A stretch of 60,428 nucleotides of DNA from Thozetella sp. PMI_491. Taxonomy: Eukaryota > Ascomycota > Sordariomycetes > Chaetosphaeriales > Chaetosphaeriaceae. The stretch spans positions 1,347,856-1,408,283 of the forward strand of contig MU270023.1 of the NCBI GenBank assembly GCA_021432635.1, in the 5' to 3' direction. Every line of letters starts with the position of its first letter. Positions within the stretch are counted from its first letter, which is position 1. The translations under genes and the position numbers were made by a program. This document shows positions 38,201-51,280 of this stretch, in pieces. The notes beneath the pieces are model-generated. The model searched no databases. It was not told the DNA's origin and was given only the letters and a program-made list of their open reading frames with translations.

Positions 38201-40980
38201 CTAAAAATAGTAAAAGGAGTATAAGCTTTCCTTAGATTTACTAATTACTACTATTATTTTATAAAAAACTATAATAAGCTTACCCTATTATTTATAAAGC
38301 TTACCTATAAAAAGACTAAGTTTAAATAGATTAACTAAGCTAGTAAAGCCTTTAAAACTATTAAGTTATAGATCTTAAGTAAACCTATACTTATACTTTT
38401 AAACCTAGTAAAACTATATAAAATAAAAACTAACTCCTTAGACTTTATAATAAGAGGATAACTTAGATAATATAATAAAAAAGGATTATTATACCTAGTT
38501 GTCTTTTTTTTAAAGAAGCTTAAAAGAGTAGAAATTAACTATTAAATATATAATAAAGAATTAATAGTTATTATTAAAGCTTTTAAAGAATAAAAGGTTT
38601 ACCTTTATAAAGTATAATATTAAGTTATAATTTATATTAACTATAAGAATCTTATTTATTTTATAATTAATAAAGAGCTAAATAAATATTAAATTAAATA
38701 GACTAAATTCCTCTTTAAATTTAATTTTAAAATTATATATAAAAAAAAACTAGAAAATACTAAGGTAGATACTCTTAGCTAAAGAGAAGATTATATATAA
38801 GAATTAAAACTATATATATAAAGTATTTTAACAGTCTTAAAAGATAGAAGTCTAGGCTAGGCTTTTTAAGAGTTAAATATTACTTTTTAACTTCTTTTAA
38901 ACTCTAACTAGACTAATAAGATTAAGGAAGCTTTTAATAATTAGGACTTTATAGACTTTATATAAAGTAGCTTTAGTGAAAATATAGAAAAGAAAAATAA
39001 AGTCTATTAATTTTATAGTAAAATCTATATCACTAATATTTTATAATAAAACCTAGTAAAAGAAATATATAAAATCTTTTCTTATAGATATTAAAGAGTT
39101 ATTAAGACCTTAGAATAACTATATTATACCTATAACTTCCCTAGAGTTAAAAGGATTATAAAAGAAGTAATTAAAAAATATAATAAATATAATAAAAGCA
39201 AGGTAAATTAGTATAAGATCTATAGAGAATTATAAGCCCTTTTAATCCTTAAAAAGTTATAAAGCTTAGTCTTTTTAGACTTTATTATAAAACTATTATT
39301 TTTAAAAGAACTTTTAACTAAAGTATTTTTTAATAGTATCTTAGTAATTATAAATAGACTTATTAAGTATAGTTATTTTATCTTATATAAAAAAGCTAAT
39401 AATACTAAAGAATTAGCTTATATATTTATAAAAAATATTATTATAAATTATAAACTACTAGATAAGTTAGTTAGTAATAGAGATAAATTATTTACTTTAA
39501 ATTTTTAAAAAGCTCTTATAGCTTAACTTAAAACTAAATACTAACTGTTAATAGTTTATTACCCTTAGTCTAATAGATAAATAAAAAGACTTAATTAAAC
39601 TATAAAATAATACTTATATTATTATATTAACTATAAATAAAATAATTAGATATAACTATTATTAATTACTTAGTTTACCTATAATAATATTAGATAAGAA
39701 TTAATTAAAGTGTCTTTATTCTTTACTAATTATAACTTTAAACTAAAAGCTTACTAAACCCCTCTTAACTTAAAAGAAAACCTTAAAGTAAGATTAAGAG
39801 TTAAAGAATTAAAAACTCTATATAAACTTATAAAAAAAAAACTTAAGTTTATCTATAATAAAATAAGTAAATATACTAATTAGAAAAGATTAAAAGGACT
39901 AATCTTTTAAAAGAGAGATAAGGTCTATCTTTTATAAAGGAATATTAAGATAATATAACTAAGTAATAAATTAAAGTTTAAGAAATTAGGATTATTTTAG
40001 ATTAAAAAATAAACTAGTAAAGTTACCTATAAGTTAAAACTACTTATAATAATATAGATATACTTAATTTTTTATATCTTATTTTTTAAACTAATACTAA
40101 AAAATACTAGAATAAATAAGTATATAAAAGTTAATAAGTAACTAAAGTATAAAGTTAAAAATATTATAGACTCTTATAATACTAAAGATAGATTAAAATA
40201 TCTAGTTAAATAAATAGGATATAATATTAGTAAAAATATATAAGAACCTAATAAATACCTAAAGAATTTATAGGAGCTTATTTAATAGTTTTACTATTAA
40301 AACCTTAATTAACTAGTACTAAGTTAAAATATATTACCTTTTAGTTAATTACTTTAAGAGTATTAAAGAATTAAGTCTTACTTATTATATATTACTTAAA
40401 AGATATCTCCCTAGTATTATCCTCTTTTAAACTAATTATCTTATAGTTAAATAACTTCTTACCCCTAGTTTAAAGAAGATATTTTTACTAGTATAATTAC
40501 TCTAACTTAGCTAAGGCCTTAGATATATAATATTATATCTCCTCTTCCTCTTTTTTTATCTTCTTTAACTCTATTATATTATATAAAATTAAAAACACTT
40601 ATTAGTAAGAATTATTAAAATAAGTAAAATATTAAACCTATATACTATCTCTACTAAAGAATTATTATATAGCTTTTTTAAATATATATAGTTTAAATAT
40701 TTTAAGGATTATAATAATATAATATACTTAACCCCCTTATTAAAATAATATATATAAGGCATAGTTATTTTTATACTATATTAATTAATATATTTAGTTA
40801 AATAATAGTACTTATAAGTCTTACTTAAAATAGTTTTTTACTTTTCTAAAAGACTAAATATCTTATTAAGATATAATAATATAAAAGGAAAAGAAATTCT
40901 AATAACTTATTAACTAATAAAATATAAGTTAAGGCTTACTTATAAGTTATTATAGATATTAATATAAAAGAGAGAGCTTA

Positions 40981-41416
40981 TATTATAATTAAGGTATTAA
41001 CTACCTCTTTATAACTACTAATAAAGCTTAATACTTAAGACTAATAATTAGTAAGGGTAAAACCTTTAATAAATACTTTAAATAACTATATAGATATTTT
41101 ACTAATAAGAAAGGATTACCTCCTTAAAGGCTTAGTAGTAATTTAAATCACTAGGTAAGCTAGATTACTAATACTCCTTAGGATAGGTAAGCTATAAAAG
41201 AATAACCTAGTATATAAGACTATAGTCTTTACTTAGATAGATTAATTAGCTTTTACTCTTTAGTAATTAATCTCTATTAATTTATAAGCTTAATACTTAT
41301 ACTATTAGATCTTACCTTATATTAATTAATACTTTACTTATCTCTACCCTCCCTATCTTAAGAAAGAATCTCCTATATATTAAAAATATTAACCTTAAGA
41401 TCTTAGTGTTATAATA
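40981..41416 (+). repeat. 3' LTR of innermost gypsy element
   Basis: Same length (436 bp) as the 5' LTR; begins TATTATAATTAAGGTATT and ends GATCTTAGTGTTATAATA. GATCT follows as the target duplication. Confidence 0.9.
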
Positions 41417-43134
41417 GATCTTTTATTATCCTATAAAATATATTTAGTATTTAATATAAGCTAGTTATAAAAGGTATTAGATAATCTACTCCTAAGGTAA
41501 TTATAACTAGAGCTAGAGCTTAATATTATTAATAAAGAGCTTAAATAAGAGGTTAACTACTTAAAAGTATTATATATCTATTATAAAAAACTATAATATA
41601 AAGCCTAATAAGTAGGGTATAATCTTAATAATAAGTAGTATTATACCTCTAGCTTTTATAATATATTATAAATAATCTAATATTTTTATAAGGAATATCT
41701 AGATATTCTTAAACTATTAGTAAAGCTAAATAAGTAGCTCTAAGTTATTAAAGACAATTAATAGCTAGATAGCTTTAATTAAGACAATAAGCCTTTTAAA
41801 CTTAATACTTAGAAAAACCTTTATTAATAGCCCTATTTTTAATAGATAATAACCTTAAGGGTTATTAACTTTAGATTCTCTTATAATTTAACTATAATTT
41901 TAAAATTATAATCCCTTTAAGCTTTACCTTACTTAATAACTAGATAAAAATACTTTTATTAAGAGGGATAAGATTAATATTTTTTAATATTTATCTTAAA
42001 AATATATTAGTAGATATATTAGTATAATAGTCTAGCTAATTATTTAAAGTCTTAAAAGTAAACACTAGGCTAATATTTAACTCTAGATATAATTAAGAGT
42101 TTTTCCTAATAAAACTATTCCTACTACCTTTTAAATATAAAAAGCTAGTTAAAATTACTAGTAATAATAATAAGTTCTCTTATATACTTATCTTTAACTT
42201 TAAGGTTTTTTAATAAGATAAATAAACCTTATATACTCTATAAATATTACTTTAAAGTTAAAAAGAATAATATTTAAACTAATTTATAAGGATAACCTTT
42301 AGGTATATTATTAAGCCTATTAAAAATATCTTTATTAAGATTAAGCTTTATCTAATAAGATTATTTATATAACCTAAAGAGATATAAATAATAGCTAGCT
42401 TTCTTTTTATATAAAAAGAAAAGGGTTAATATAAGAAAATCTTAAAGGATAGAATATATACTTAATATTATCTATATTTACTTTATTTCTTACCTTTTTT
42501 TTTAGGGATAAAAAATAAGCTTTAAAAAGGGGGTAGTATTATAATTACTAGCTTTAATTATAGATTAGACTATTTATTATAAGTATATAAGATAAATAAA
42601 TAGCTATAACTATTTAGTAACTACTTAGCTATTAATCTTTATATAGCTATATATATTAAGATTATAATAAGTAGAGAAGTTATAGGTATTTAAAGGCCCT
42701 AGCTCTTTAGATATACTCTTAATTAAAGCTAAAGAGTAGTTATACTACTTTTTTCTCTTTAATCTTTATTTTAAAGTCTTTAGTTACTTATTTAAAGTAT
42801 AATTAACTAGTCTTATTATTATCTTATAAAGCTTATTATAATATTAATAATTAATATATAGTTTTTATTTCCTAGTTTTATCCTTACTTTTCTTTAGTAT
42901 AAATAAGATTAAGTATTTTATTAATAAGTTTAATAGTTATATATATTCTTTCTCTAGGTTTTTATTAAGGTATTATTATAAAGCTATAAGTTTTTCCTTA
43001 TCTAATTTATAAATCTTATATAGTTTAAGTTATTCTCTTAGTTTAATTAATATATAGTAATTAAATTAACTATATTTTAATAACCTTATATTTAATATTT
43101 TCTTAAATAGTTTATTATACTTTTAGTATTTTTT

Positions 43135-46100
43135 AAGGAATTATTAAGAATATATATTAAATTACTATAGATATATAATCTTATAGATATATAATAGTTT
43201 TACTACTTTTTATTAGCTTAAATCTTTAGTATTTATAACTACTTATCCTATAAAGATAGTGAGTAAAACTTATTAATAATAGCCCTTTTTTATATTAATA
43301 ATTCTTAGATAAGTAGTTAAACATCTTATTAAGATTTTATAATAATTGTTATAAAAAGTAAGTATATTAAGTCTATAAAGTATAATAACTATTATATAAA
43401 GTGCTAGAGATATTTAATCTATTACTAGCTATTATCTATATAGCTATAAAGACTAAAGCTAATATTAAAGTCTCTTATTATTACTACTTATCTACTCTTA
43501 CTAGCTTCTTAGCCTTTAAATATTTAGCTAAGTCTTTTAACTACTTATATACACCCTAGTTATTATCCTAATACTTAAGGTAGTTAATACCTACTAATTA
43601 TTTTAACGCTATAATACTTCTCCCTCTTTTAATAACTAGCTATCCTAAGCTTTTTTAAGCTTTAATTAGGTAAGTATAACCTTATTCTAACTTTTTAAAG
43701 GTTAGCTATAATAACTAGCTAGTTAGTTATTATTCTAGGTTAATAACTAGCTCTAATTATTTATATATAGTTAGACTAGTAAAGGCTATATATTATTACT
43801 TAGCTTATTATATAGTAATATAGTAATCTTTAAGTTATAAATCTATTAATAAAGATCTTTAAAAGTTAGCTTATAAATATACTATTATAAATAAATGTCT
43901 TACTTAATAAAAATACCTTTAGTCTTTAAAACCTTATAGATCTTATAATAGTAAAATATACCTAGTTAGATAAAAACAGAGTAATTATTATTATAAAAGC
44001 TAATTAGTTATAGCCTAGGGTTTTTAGCCGATAGGATTACTATCTTTACCTTATAATATAAGGTAGTAATAAGTTAAAGACTCTTTTTAAACACTACTAT
44101 TTATAATTTACCTAGGTATTCTAACCTAGGTTTTAAATACTTATAAAAAGAAAGTACCTTGTCTTATATATAAGCTTTAATAAAATCCTTCTCTTAATTA
44201 CTAAGTATTTCTTTAATAGCTTTAACTAGTTAATATAAGTGACTTATATTATTTAAGAGGTAGCTTTTAATATTATTATTACTTGCCTTTATCCTAAATA
44301 TAACCTAGATATTAAAGTTTTAGTACTTTTAAATATAATACTAGGCCTACTAGGCTTATATACCTATATATATCTAATAAAGATATATAAGAATAACTCT
44401 CTAGTTATTAAATTCTTTATAAATATTAGCCTAGGCCTTTTTATATTTCTCTTTAGTCTTAATAAATATAACAAACTTTTAAAGTACTAATACCCCCTTA
44501 TAATTATAAGTAATTAGCCTTAGAGGGGTTTTATCTAGCTTTTTAATATCTTAGATTATATTTTTATCGCTAGAATTAAGTAAGACTTAGACTTTCCTGT
44601 TGTTACTGTTATTATTATTATTATCTAGAGTAAAAGGTTATTTCTACTTCCTTTTTAACTAGAGAAGAACGTTTAAATTAATATAGTAGATATATAGCTA
44701 TTATTATACGTCTAGAAAAATAGCTCTAAGAGCCTCTTTTATTTATATATTAAAGTTAGTGATTATTATATTAAAAAGTTAAATCTTATATTAATTAGCT
44801 AGTTTTTAGATAGTATTAGCTAGAAATTAAAAACCTTTAAGCCTTTTATTATTAATTATATTAAATATAGTGTTAAAAATAGTTTCTAAGTAGGTCTAGC
44901 TAGTCATCTAAAACAAGAGAAGCTTATAGTAATTAGTATTATAAGTATTATTAAAACTTATTACCTTAAAAAACTACTTTTATAATTATATATAAAAAGG
45001 ATAGGTTTATATAAGTCTTAGTAGATAGTCTAGATTATTATCAGCTTATTTTATAATATATAAAATCTTTTTATTATTAAATAACTTAATTAAGGTAATA
45101 ATAAAGCTATAACTATTAAGCTTTTCCTAGTTATTCTTTACCCTAGTATTATAAATATCTTTCTTAGTTAAAACTAATTTAAGGTATTATTTAATAATAA
45201 TTACCTAGATATTATATACTTAAATACTTATCTATTAACTTATCGACTTAATTAACTCTTTAATAAAGTTAGTAAGCCTTTTATAAGTAGAGTAGGTAGA
45301 TAGATTAATACTAAGTGTATAATTATATTAGAGGTGCTTTAGGTTAATATATTTTTAAAGAAGTTACTTATCTTCCTTAAAGGCCTTAGTAATAACTTTC
45401 TACTTATAGTTATACTTTTAAGGCTTTTAATTCTAAAGTTCTTTACCCTTATTAGGCTAGGGTATTTTATAGTAGTTATATTAAAAAGTATATTATATTA
45501 CTTAATTATCTTAAGTATAGTTATTATATCTATTAATAATAAATCTATTAGCTTTATTAAAAGTATTAACTATATTAAAAAGCTCTTCTATAAAAGCAAC
45601 TAGTTTGCCTAGTATAAATAAGTTTAAGATTAAAGGTATAACTAATTTATTAGACTCTAACCTTAATATATAACTACCTTACTTTACTAATAGGCCTAGA
45701 TATAAAGATAGGGCTTCCCTTAAAGGGGAAGAGATTAAATCTTAAAGTAAGAAATATCTTTATCTCTCTTATTAACAGTAAACTTATTTATATAACTGTA
45801 TAAAGTTAAAGATAAGTTACTAATTTATATTAATTACCTTTTAGACAAGCTTTAAAATAGAGATAAACTAGGCTTAGGACAATATAACTAGAGTTATAAT
45901 AAGTAATAACTAGAAAATAACTTGATTTTAGAGATAGGTAATTTCAGCGGACTTAAGGCCTAGGATAAGAATATAAATACAATTCTATTTTACTCGTTAG
46001 AGATATTTAATAAATTAATCTAATAGATAGATCTTTAAATTACTCCTAATAATCTATAAAGGATTGTTAAACACTTTATTATACAGGTAAGAGATAGTTA

Positions 46101-46560
46101 TAAAGTGTTTTAAAAACATAGAAAAAAAGTTTAGTATAGTGTTATTATTACTAACGCTATAATAGAGACTAATATTAGTTCTTAAGGTGTTAATAATATC
46201 TAATAAACTAGGAGAGCTAAGTGTTAGGTTTTAACATTATTATTTAAAAGGTAGCTATTCTAAATAAGTTATAGTATTAGACTATTACTACTAGCAGCTT
46301 TTAATTAGGCAAATAGGGATAAGTATTAAGTTGTTATTATTATAGTTTAACTAAAGCTTTTTAAAGAGGCAATAAGACATATTTATATTACCTTAACTAA
46401 AGAAAAACAGCTAAAATAGCTTAGGGTACTTTAATAGAATTTTAAGTGTGGTATATATATTAACATTAAAAATTTAAGCTAATAAGAAGTAGTAAAACTA
46501 TTATATATCTATAAGATTATATATCTGTAGTAATTTAGTATATATTCCTAGTAATTCCCT
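43135..46560. mobile_element. 3.4-kb DNA transposon with ~95-bp terminal inverted repeats
   Basis: The left end starts AAGGAATTATTAAGAATATA; the right end read in reverse starts AGGGAATTACTAGGAATATA. The two match over about 95 bp, including the internal duplication AGATATATAATCTTATAGAT. It interrupts the minus-strand gypsy pol: host sequence ends at CTTTTAGTATTTT and resumes at TATCTTATTTAAGG, while the plus-strand gypsy copy has them joined. TATTTT/TATCTT at both junctions may be the target duplication, but the T-run blurs the exact boundary. The interior is RIP-decayed and I cannot name the transposase family. Confidence 0.75.
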
Positions 46561-49500
46561 TTTTTTAATATCTTATTTAAGGTTTTTATTATAAATACTT
46601 TAATAATTATTAATATCTTAAAGGTTTTTTTTATAAACTTATTTAAAAATCTCTTATAAGTTACTCTAAAAGCTAAGTCTCTTTAAATATCTTTAATTTT
46701 TTTCTTTAAGATTAATTAAGTATATTTTTTAAGTATTAGTTTAAAAAATATCTAGTTAATTATTTAATTAATTCTTAGGTTGTTTTTTTATAATTATAGT
46801 ATTCTTAGAATTAAGTAGTATAGTTTAAATTTTATAATATTAAAGGTTACTTCTTTATTATATATATTATAAACTAATATTAAAAGGGGTATAGTCTTTA
46901 TTATAATATCTCTCTTTTTATATTAAGCTAGTTCTCCTTTTATAATATATAAGTAATATATAAATTCTTTTTTTTCCTAAGGTAGTTATAACTAATTAAT
47001 AACTTTAGATAATATATAGTTTCCTTAAGATTTATTATTAATTATTATAGTAATATTATATTAATTATTAATAATAAAAATATATGTAAATAGTTTTAAG
47101 TTTAAGCTAGTAATTATTATAAAAGTCTTTATTTTTAAATTATTTTATTAACTTTTTATAGGTAATATCTATTACTTTTTATCTAGTTTTATCTTAGAGT
47201 TAACTATAAGTATTAGTTTTTATCTATAAGTTATAACTTATATTATATAAAATCTTTAAGCTAAAGCTTAAGTGCTATATTAATAAATTATTCTTATATA
47301 TATTTTATAGTTTTAATTTATTCTTTTATAGTTTTTATTTATAAGCTAATAAAGTCTCTTCTTATAAAAGTATATCCTTATACTTTTTCTTAGTATTATT
47401 ATATAGTTTTTTCTATATAATAATATAAGTATATTATAAAGATATATTATATTATACTTAGCTTATTCTTATAATATATTAAAAACTAAGGGTTTAGCCT
47501 AAAGATAGCTTATTTATTATATTAGTCCTTTATTTCTTAATATTTTATTTCTTTTTATAGGTAAGGGTTATTAATTTATTATGTCTTATACTTAATAAAG
47601 AAGAAATTATACTTTAGTTTATTTATAATATATATTTTATATAGTATAATATATTATATCTAGGTAATTTCTTTATAGTATTTATATTAAAGGCTTATTT
47701 AAAGGTTATCTTAATAATTTAATTATTAGTTATTTTTTAATAAGTTATAGTATAAGACTTTATCTATAAGGAATAATATATATTCTTTACCTAGGATTAA
47801 GTTAAGTCTAATTCCTAGGTATTCTTAAACTATAAATAAAAGTATAGTATATAATTCCTTTATTAGTTCTTTTTTAATTTCTAATAAACTATTAAATTCT
47901 TCTTTTTATTACTTAAGTATATAAAAGGTAGTTATTTATTATTTCCTTTATAAATATAAGTCTTAATAAAAGAGTTGTTTAACTATATCTTTTAGACTTT
48001 TTTATTATTATAATATATTATTATAAAATATTATTTTAAGTATTTTAGTTATTTAAATATAAGTGTTAAAATATCTAGTTATAAAAGTCTTTCTAGTTAT
48101 TATATATTAAAGGTTTTTTATTTTATATATAAGGTATTATCTTTAATATATATATTATATCTAAAGTTATTTAAGTTTATAAACTAATACTTCTTTTTAT
48201 TTTTAAAATAATTATTATATATTTTTATAGCTAATAGTTTAGCCTATTATCTTAATTTTCTATATATTTTAAGAGTAGTAATATATAAAAGAGTAAATAC
48301 TTTTTATAATAAGTATATATTATTATTTCTCCTTAGTTCTTAATATAATAGACTTTTTTACTTTAATATTTTAAATAAGCCTTAGCTCTATTTATTTTAT
48401 ATAGTCTATTTAGTCTATAATATATAATTAACTTAGGTTTTTATATAACTAGAGTTATATTATTCCTAGTTAGTAATAATAAGTAGTTTATTTTAACTGT
48501 TATTCTAGAATATAATATAGCTTTTCTAGTTATTAGTCTACTTAAGGCTATATACTAGTCTAGAGATAATTCTTTTATTAATATTATAATATAAGTATTA
48601 TTAAGATTTATAATACTATAGGTTAAACTATCTTATATAACTATATTTAAAGTCTAGACTAACTTATATTATATTAGATTAACTAATTACTTCTTAGGTA
48701 TTAGTTTTTAGCTTATTTTTTTTAGCTATTTATAAGTATTAATATAATATCTCTTTTTTTAATAGTTATAACACTTAATATCCTTAGGGTTTTATTTAGG
48801 TTTTTATTATACTATATTTCAGTCTATAAGTCTTAAATACATCTTATATATTATTATTTAGTAATTTTAACATTAGTTAATAAGTTATTTAAACTAGTTG
48901 TTTTATTAAGGTCTCTTAATATTAGCTTATTATCTTAGTTTTTACTACTATTTTTCTATCTTTTATTTATATAGTTAGTTATTAATATAGGTTGTTATTT
49001 TTATATATAATAAAAAATCTTTTAAGGTGTTAAGTTTAAACACTTTATCTTTAACTTTACTTTTAAGTCTTTAATAAAATAAGAACTTCTTAGTTTTATC
49101 TATATAGTTAAAAAGTAAGTAGAGTTATTAGAATTTTATTATATACTAGACTGTTAAACTTTTCTATTTAAGCTGATATAGGTTTTATTCTTATTAGTAT
49201 TTCTTATCTAATTCTTAGAAAAGAGATTTTAAGGCTTATTTATATCTTATATATATTATAAAGATATTATAAGTTTCTAGTCTAAATTTTAAAGTAAATC
49301 CTTTTTTAAGAAAGTCTATAAGGTATAGTTTAAACTATACTAATACTCTTTTCTTTAAAAATAAGCTAGTATATATTACTTTTTTATATTTACTTTAAAA
49401 GCTATTAATATAAAAATAATAATAAGCTCTTATTTAAGTTAAATAGCTTTTTAAGTATTTATAGGTATTATTAAAAGATTAGGGCTAGTTAAGCCTTAGC

Positions 49501-49846
49501 TTTTTATATCTTTTAATAAGGGTTATAATAATATTAATAATAATATATATAATATATAGATTACTTTTAAGTTAAAGCACTTAAGTAATATTAATATATA
49601 GCTTATTAATAAGTTTTTTTATTTAAGAGAAGTCTTTTTTTATACTAGTATATTTAATATCTTCTCCACTATTATTAGTGTCTTTTATTTCTTAGTTAAA
49701 ACTATATTAAATAAAAGCCTTTTCCTTTTTTTGTCTAACTTACTAAAGTTATAATTATTAATAAATAGGATATTTTTACTAGATATATTAACTATAAAAC
49801 ATTGTTAATTATACCTATCTTATCCTTTAAAAGAGAGTAATTAATA

Positions 49847-50291
49847 TATTATAATACTAAGATCTTAAGGTTAATATTCTTAATATATAGGGGATTCTTT
49901 CCTAAGGTAGGAAGGGTAGAGACAAGTAAAGTATTAATTAATATAAGGTAAGATCTAATAGTATAAGCATTAAGCTTATAAATTAAGTATAGATTAATTA
50001 TTAAAGAGTAAAAAGCTAACTAATCTATCTAAGTAAAGACTATAGTCTTATATACTAAGGTGCTCTTTAGGGCTTACTTTAGATCACTAAAGTCCTAGAG
50101 CTCCCAGGTAAGCCAGGAGCTCTAGGCTCACTAAAGGCTAGGTGCTCCGTAGTGATCCTTCCTGATTGGTAGAACATTAGTGTAGATGCCTGAGGCATCT
50201 ACCGGGGGTTCTGCCCGTTATAACTGCTTACAGCTAAGCGCTAGGCTGTATTAGCGGTCGCGGGGAGGTGGCTGATGCCTTGGTCGTAACA
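49847..50291 (-). repeat. 5' LTR of minus-strand gypsy element, partly RIP-spared
   Basis: 445 bp. The half from about 50090 to 50291 keeps normal base composition (CCAGGAGCTCTAGGCTC, GCGGTCGCGGGGAGG), whereas the same half in the 24222-24666 copy is almost pure AT. It therefore shows the unmutated LTR sequence. Confidence 0.85.
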
Positions 50292-50583
50292 ACTTGGATC
50301 ACTGTGATGAGCCTAGCGCTCCGGATCACTTGGATCACTATAATGAGCTAAGTGAGCTATAAAGAGCAACTTAGTATATAAGACTATAGTCTCTACCTAG
50401 ATAGATTAGTTAGCCTTTACTCTTCAGCAATTAATCTACTTAGTTTATAAGCTTAACGCTTGCACTATTAGATCTTACTCTATGTTGATTGATGCTCTAC
50501 TTGTCTCTACCCTCTTTATCTTAGGAAAGAACTCTTATATATTAAGAATACTGACCTTAGGATCTTAGTGTTGTAATATAAGT
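50292..50583 (+). repeat. Right half of the split solo LTR, with TSD
   Basis: From 50292 the sequence is the 3' ~285 bp of the plus-strand LTR (GAGCAACTTAGTATATAAG to AGTGTTGTAATA at 50578), then TAAGT at 50579-50583, identical to the TAAGT at 24075-24079. With the left half this makes one ~430-bp solo LTR opened by a 26-kb insertion. Confidence 0.85.
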
Positions 50584-51280
50584 ATAATAGTAAATAATAT
50601 TATTAAGGATTAGGGCAGCTTTTTTTACTTTATACTTGACGTCTAAAAGCTAAAGGGAGATATATGCTAGAGATAGTTAGTAGATTTTTCTTTTTTACCT
50701 AGTATAACCCTAGTATAGGAGGAACTATATAATAGATTTAAACCCTAGTTTAATTAAGCTATACTAGCTTGATTTATATAAGTAGTTAAAGAGTGTTATC
50801 CTACCTTAAAGGAAGAGGATTATTAAAATCTATTAGTCTATTATTTTAACAATCTACTTTATATATTTATTTTCCTAGATAAGACTAACATATAAGACTC
50901 TTTTATATAACTATTATAAGGCTTTACCCTTTTCCTATGTATTTATTCTGCCCTAGTTAAAGCCTAGCACTCATTAGATCTTATATTAGCACGCTCTCTT
51001 TTATATACTACTAGACTTATACTACTTTAATAGCCCTACTTATAAACTGGATCACAAGGTTATAGTATTAGTTCTATACTATAGCCACTAGGCTATAAAG
51101 TGTATAGTAGTAGTATTATATGTGGGTTGTTTCACACATGCTCTACTTCCTACTCTTTATTCTTAATACTTTAAGGCCTTATAATAATATAATATATATA
51201 TTATATTAGTTAATAAAGCTTTTATATTTAAAATCTAATAAAAAAAAGTGTTATAAGGTGAAAACTATACCTAAGTAGTA
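50584..51280. other. AT-rich tail of the RIP block
   Basis: Partly RIP-mutated sequence of unknown origin that was contiguous with 24074 before the LTR insertions. No gene. Base composition returns to normal towards 51300. Confidence 0.5.

Larger units (their letters stand above)
33181..41416 (+). mobile_element. Gypsy chromovirus-like LTR retrotransposon, innermost of the nest
   Basis: 8236 bp with 436-bp LTRs (33181-33616, 40981-41416) and target duplication AATCT/GATCT (33176-33180, 41417-41421), one G-to-A apart. The decayed gag lies at about 33660-36000 and is interrupted by a 550-bp repeat at 34727-35285. Pol on the plus strand shows an RT box IIYLDNILIY near 37980, an RNase H stretch (EIYNKELIVIIKAF type) near 38540-38690, integrase (FPRVKRIIKEV, then SLxxDFI) near 39130-39290, and near 40150-40300 a segment KVENIIDS...LKYLVKQIGY...NTQEPxxYL that has the shape of a chromodomain. 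Chromodomain gypsy elements (chromoviruses) target heterochromatin, which fits its position. Stops in all frames come from CAA/CAG/TGG positions, as RIP produces. Confidence 0.9.
27987..42843 (+). mobile_element. Second-family gypsy LTR retrotransposon, interrupted by another element
   Basis: Two 307-bp LTRs (27987-28293 and 42537-42843) begin TATTATAA(C/T)TACTAGC and end GCTTATTATAATA. A perfect TTAAT target duplication flanks them (27982-27986 and 42844-42848). A polypurine tract, AAAAAGGGGGTAG, directly precedes the 3' LTR. The decayed pol can be followed in frame pieces on the plus strand: an RT box like VYIDDILIY near 31085, an FLGFII box near 31217, an SFLGFxNFY box near 31320, then integrase-like sequence around 32440-32620. 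The order RT, RNase H, integrase is that of Ty3/gypsy. About 6.6 kb is its own sequence; 33181-41416 is an insert. It sits inside the minus-strand element. Confidence 0.85.
24222..50291 (-). mobile_element. Gypsy-type LTR retrotransposon on minus strand, carrying nested insertions
   Basis: Two 445-bp LTRs in the same orientation lie at 24222-24666 (3') and 49847-50291 (5'). They belong to the same family as the 436-bp LTRs of the plus-strand element at 33181-41416 but on the opposite strand. Flanks are ATTTA (24217-24221) and ACTTG (50292-50296), a 5-bp target duplication once two RIP-type changes are allowed. Internal sequence is collinear with the plus-strand element read backwards: gag and 5' pol at about 49840-42850, reverse transcriptase onward at 27980-24670. 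The YLDDILIY-type motif is readable near 27675 (minus strand). Removing the inserts at 27987-42843 and ~43135-46560 leaves a length near that of an 8-kb element. It inserted into the solo LTR. No intact ORF remains. Confidence 0.85.

Noticed and set aside
27987..42843. Copia-type assignment of the second-family element
   Set aside because: The RT box reads as YIDDILIY followed by FLGFII, and integrase comes after RT, which is the gypsy order.
43126..43136. Clean target duplication for the TIR transposon
   Set aside because: T-runs at both ends make the boundary ambiguous; only TATTTT/TATCTT is shared and could be chance.
19196..51280. Any intact gene in the AT block
   Set aside because: Stops occur in every frame at high density; only decayed transposon domains can be read.
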